A program made the translations under genes and the position numbers. Below the pieces are notes generated by a model. It saw only the letters and a list, made by a program, of their open reading frames with translations, had not been told where the DNA came from and searched no databases. Below, piece by piece: positions 61,694 to 64,000 of a DNA stretch of 64,000 nt. Source of the stretch: Gammaproteobacteria bacterium (GTDB taxonomy: Bacteria > Pseudomonadota > Gammaproteobacteria > Ga0077536); NCBI GenBank assembly GCA_020849475.1, contig JADLGE010000009.1, positions 1 to 64,000 of the forward strand. Direction: 5' to 3'. Position 1 is the stretch's first letter; every line of letters begins with the position of its first letter.

Positions 61694-63076
61694 CTACAGA
61701 ATGAAGTCGCTCGCCGTGAAGCCAATCAAGCCTGTCAAATCAATCTGAAAATCGGCCACTGCATCACCGTTGACATCGCCTTCGACCACGGTGTGATCGA
61801 GGCTGGTGCCGGCCGGGTTGAACTGCACCACGTGCAACTGGCCAGCGACGTGGCTGAAGCTCGCGCGACCCAGAAATGTAAAGGCGTTGTTGCTGCCGCC
61901 GGTCACGGCGTCGATGGTGGAAAGGTCGATGCGGTCCGAGCCGTGGAAAAAATCCTTGATCACATCCCGTGCGCTGGCAGTAGCCGGGCTTTCATTGCTG
62001 GCGTTGTAATCGAAAACATCGCGACCCGCGCCGCCGCGCAGCTGGTCGCGGCCCTTGCCGCCGGTGAGGATGTCGTTGCCCGCACCGCCCAGCAGGTTGT
62101 CGTTGCCGAGCACGCCGAGCAGTTTGTCATTGCCGTCGAGACCGCTCAGCTGATTGGCGCCACTGTTGCCGATCAGTGAGTTGGCGCTGCTGTTGCCGGT
62201 GGCGTTGATATTGGCGATGCCGAGCAGAGTGGCGATGGTCGCGCCCGTGCCAAGCGTCACGCTGGAGGAGCACAGGATCTCGTTGCCATTGACCACATCG
62301 ACCTTGACGTTGTCATTGGCGGTGACCGAGCAGTTGACGAGATGGGTGAGATCGCCGCCATGGAATTGCACCTGGAAGCTGCCGCTGGTGACGCCGATGC
62401 TGTAGCCGCCGGCGGTGCCGGTGCTGTCGCTCGCCACCAGCGCGCCGTTCTGGCGCGCATCGATGACGACGCCGGCGCGCTGCTCGCCGATGTCGTAGAA
62501 GTTGTCACCGTCCTTGTCGTTGATGGCGACGCCGGTGATGAACACCTTGCTGCCGGAGCGTGCGAAATTCTGGGTGGCGTCGACTGAATCGAACGGCACG
62601 CTCTGATTCTCGAACAAGAACGCGCCGCGCTTGATGCCGATGCCCAGCTCGCGAAAGTGGGTGCTGAGAATGTTCAGGCGATGGGGCGCGCTTTCGAACA
62701 GGCCTTGGTGGTTGGCGATGGTGAAGGCGGTTTCGTTGGCGGTGCCCGAGGTGCCGTTGATGGCGATGTTTTCACCCAGCGAGCCGCCATTGGGAAAGGT
62801 GTAGCCGGCCGCCTGGATACGCGTGGTGGGGGTGCCGTCACCGATGCCTTCGTGCTCGAAGAGATCACGGTCGAGCATGAACTGGCTGTGGCCGCGGGCG
62901 GCGTCGACCAGCTTGTCGTTGGGCGCCAGCGGCGCCTTGGCCGTGCCATTCAAGGTGCCCGGCGCAAGATTCTTGTTGAGGTCGATACCGAAACGCCGGG
63001 CTTCAGCGAGCGGGTCCAGCCGCGCGCGGTTGACGAGTTCGAGCATCAGTTGTTCGTTGAGAGAAAATTGCGCCAT
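61694..63076 (-). CDS. CAP/SCP-domain protein with RTX calcium-binding repeats
   Basis: About 460 residues from the ATG at 63076 (MAQFSLNEQLMLELVNRARL). N-terminal CAP domain (about 8-165) with FMLDRDLFEHEG and GSLGENIAINGT. A middle beta region (about 170-280) follows, then RTX nonapeptides (GNDKLLGVLGNDNLLGGAGN, GGKGRDQLRGGAGRDVF, about 310-355) and a C-terminal region ending GFTASDFIL. No N-terminal signal peptide: RTX proteins go out by type I secretion, whose genes are not in the window. Function of the CAP domain unknown. Confidence 0.83.
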   Translation of the reverse strand: MAQFSLNEQLMLELVNRARLDPLAEARRFGIDLNKNLAPGTLNGTAKAPLAPNDKLVDAARGHSQFMLDRDLFEHEGIGDGTPTTRIQAAGYTFPNGGSLGENIAINGTSGTANETAFTIANHQGLFESAPHRLNILSTHFRELGIGIKRGAFLFENQSVPFDSVDATQNFARSGSKVFITGVAINDKDGDNFYDIGEQRAGVVIDARQNGALVASDSTGTAGGYSIGVTSGSFQVQFHGGDLTHLVNCSVTANDNVKVDVVNGNEILCSSSVTLGTGATIATLLGIANINATGNSSANSLIGNSGANQLSGLDGNDKLLGVLGNDNLLGGAGNDILTGGKGRDQLRGGAGRDVFDYNASNESPATASARDVIKDFFHGSDRIDLSTIDAVTGGSNNAFTFLGRASFSHVAGQLHVVQFNPAGTSLDHTVVEGDVNGDAVADFQIDLTGLIGFTASDFIL

Positions 63077-63328
63077 GGTTCTCACTTATTCTGTCGTACG
63101 CCGCGCACTGTCAAGGCTGCGGCGAGTCTAGGACGAGCTTGGTCGAGCGACGGTCAATTAATGTAATTTTCTGAACGGAGCGCACACATTCGACCGCGCG
63201 TGTTCGCCCGTGCCGGGTTAGCGGCCGCGGCCGGACATTTTGCCGGACGGCACTTTGACTGCCTGCGTGCTGTGGCGCGGTGCGCGGCGGGCTAGACTTG
63301 AGACTATGGCCTCGAGACGCAGGGCGAC

Positions 63329-63820
63329 ATGGGAAAACACGATAGTCACAGAAGCTTGATGACGGCCGCTGCCTTGCTGCTGCTGCTCGGCGCTCGCGCG
63401 AGTTTCGCGGTGACGGTTCACACCTGGGTGGACGCCGACGGCGTGCGTCATTTCGCCGATGCGCCGCCGAGCGACCAAAGCGCGGCGGCGAGCAGCGAAA
63501 TCACCATCGACGGTGGCGCCGCGGCGGTGGCCGAGGACGTCGACTATTACTCGATTTCCAATCAGTGGCAGCGACTGCGCCAGGAGCGTGACGCGCAAAA
63601 CGCCGTGGAACTCGAGCGCCAGCGCATTGAAGCGGCACAAGATGAATCGCCGCCGCCGCTGCCCGAAGAGCCGTCGCAGCCGGCCTACTATCCCAACTAC
63701 TACAACCTGCCGCCGCGTTTCGGACCGCTCTATCCACACGGCGAACCGGAACGCGGCCAGCCTTCGCCGCGCAACGCCAAGGTCAACACGCCGCCACCGG
63801 TGTGGCCGCGCGAACGGTGA
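63329..63820 (+). CDS. DUF4124 domain-containing exported protein
   Basis: 163 residues. Signal peptide (SLMTAAALLLLLGARASFA), then the DUF4124 pattern VHTWVDADGVRHFADAPP. A charged helix (about 80-110) and a Pro/Tyr-rich tail follow (YYPNYYNLPPRFGP). Family role unknown; likely periplasmic. Converges on the TusA-like gene. Confidence 0.82.
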   Translation: MGKHDSHRSLMTAAALLLLLGARASFAVTVHTWVDADGVRHFADAPPSDQSAAASSEITIDGGAAAVAEDVDYYSISNQWQRLRQERDAQNAVELERQRIEAAQDESPPPLPEEPSQPAYYPNYYNLPPRFGPLYPHGEPERGQPSPRNAKVNTPPPVWPRER

Positions 63821-63833
63821 TGCGTGACGCGCG

Positions 63834-64000
63834 CTACCTGGCGCGCTGGATCACGAAGCGGTAGACGCCGTCGCTGACGCTGGCTTCCAGCAGCGGGTGA
63901 CCGCTGTTATGGCAGAAAGCGCGGAAATCAGTGTCGGAGGCGGGGTCGGTGGCCAGCACTTCCAGAGTCTCGCCGACCGCGATGTCGCGCAGGGTCTTCT
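63834..64000 (-). CDS. TusA-family sulfurtransferase, C-terminal part (5' end outside window)
   Basis: The reading frame is open to the right edge and ends in TAG at 63836-63834. The visible 55 codons give LRDIAVGETLEVLATDPASD, then DFRAFCHNSGHPLLEA and GVYRFVIQR, the C-terminal half of the TusA/SirA fold. The catalytic CPxP segment would lie outside the window. Too short to say which TusA role it has. Confidence 0.8.
   Translation of the reverse strand, partial: KTLRDIAVGETLEVLATDPASDTDFRAFCHNSGHPLLEASVSDGVYRFVIQRAR

Overview
The window is a contiguous, GC-rich, densely coded chromosomal segment of a gammaproteobacterium. The gene order tsaE-amiC-mutL-miaA-hfq-hflX-hflK-hflC-DUF2065-hisZ-purA, preceded by dnaX-ybaB-recR, is the conserved gammaproteobacterial housekeeping arrangement. 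The family cannot be fixed from this stretch. Cobalamin-dependent ribonucleotide reductase, a flavin-dependent LLM-class oxidoreductase, acyl-CoA catabolism genes and a polyamine-use cluster point to a metabolically versatile environmental organism able to live with little oxygen. No rRNA, tRNA, CRISPR array or prophage was seen.

Layout. 1-2.1 kb: dnaX (3' end), ybaB, recR, orn. 2.1-15.5 kb: the housekeeping block nnr, tsaE, amiC, mutL, miaA, hfq, hflXKC, hisZ, purA, pdxH, all on the plus strand with many ATGA-type overlaps. 15.5-18.9 kb (minus): napG-napH-like iron-sulfur proteins followed by a lytic transglycosylase. 19-25 kb: two small hypotheticals, a hydroxybutyrate-dehydrogenase-like SDR, a stand-alone DUF1631 fragment, a MoxR/VWA pair, a MOSC protein and a HAD protein. 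25-28 kb: ClpX-type zinc finger, TPR protein, alpha/beta hydrolase and an orphan integron integrase. 28-33.6 kb: LLM oxidoreductase, then hemN-nrdJa-nrdJb with an FNR/ANR-like box upstream. 33.7-35.5 kb: a protein with two cyclic-nucleotide-binding domains, a rhodanese domain and a coiled coil. 35.8-46.7 kb: outer-membrane protein, crotonase, rlmI, a PEP-CTERM-type exported protein, SDR, a 25-residue-repeat protein, acyl-CoA dehydrogenase, acyl-CoA synthetase and an MFS transporter. 46.9-51.8 kb: NUDIX, MscS channel, TorF-like porin, zinc/cation exporter. 51.8-61.5 kb: polyamine module. 61.7-64 kb: CAP/RTX protein, DUF4124 protein and the 3' end of a TusA-like gene.

How the genes work together. 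The 52-61.5 kb block forms a polyamine module: agmatine deiminase makes N-carbamoylputrescine from agmatine; a potFGHI-type ABC transporter imports polyamines; a glutamine-synthetase-like ligase, a class III aminotransferase and an FAD-dependent amine oxidase can degrade them. hemN and the split class II ribonucleotide reductase together provide oxygen-independent heme and deoxynucleotide synthesis.

The most striking non-coding feature is a dispersed palindromic repeat with core GTCAGACTGAAGTCTGAC, with ten copies between 21 and 62 kb, all outside genes and mostly in inverted pairs, one copy carrying a compensatory base-pair change. Other points of note are a poly-A tract that separates a better signal peptide from the annotated amiC frame, a 13-bp operator-like palindrome at the promoter of the cyclic-nucleotide/rhodanese gene, and a protein with an exact 25-residue repeat period.
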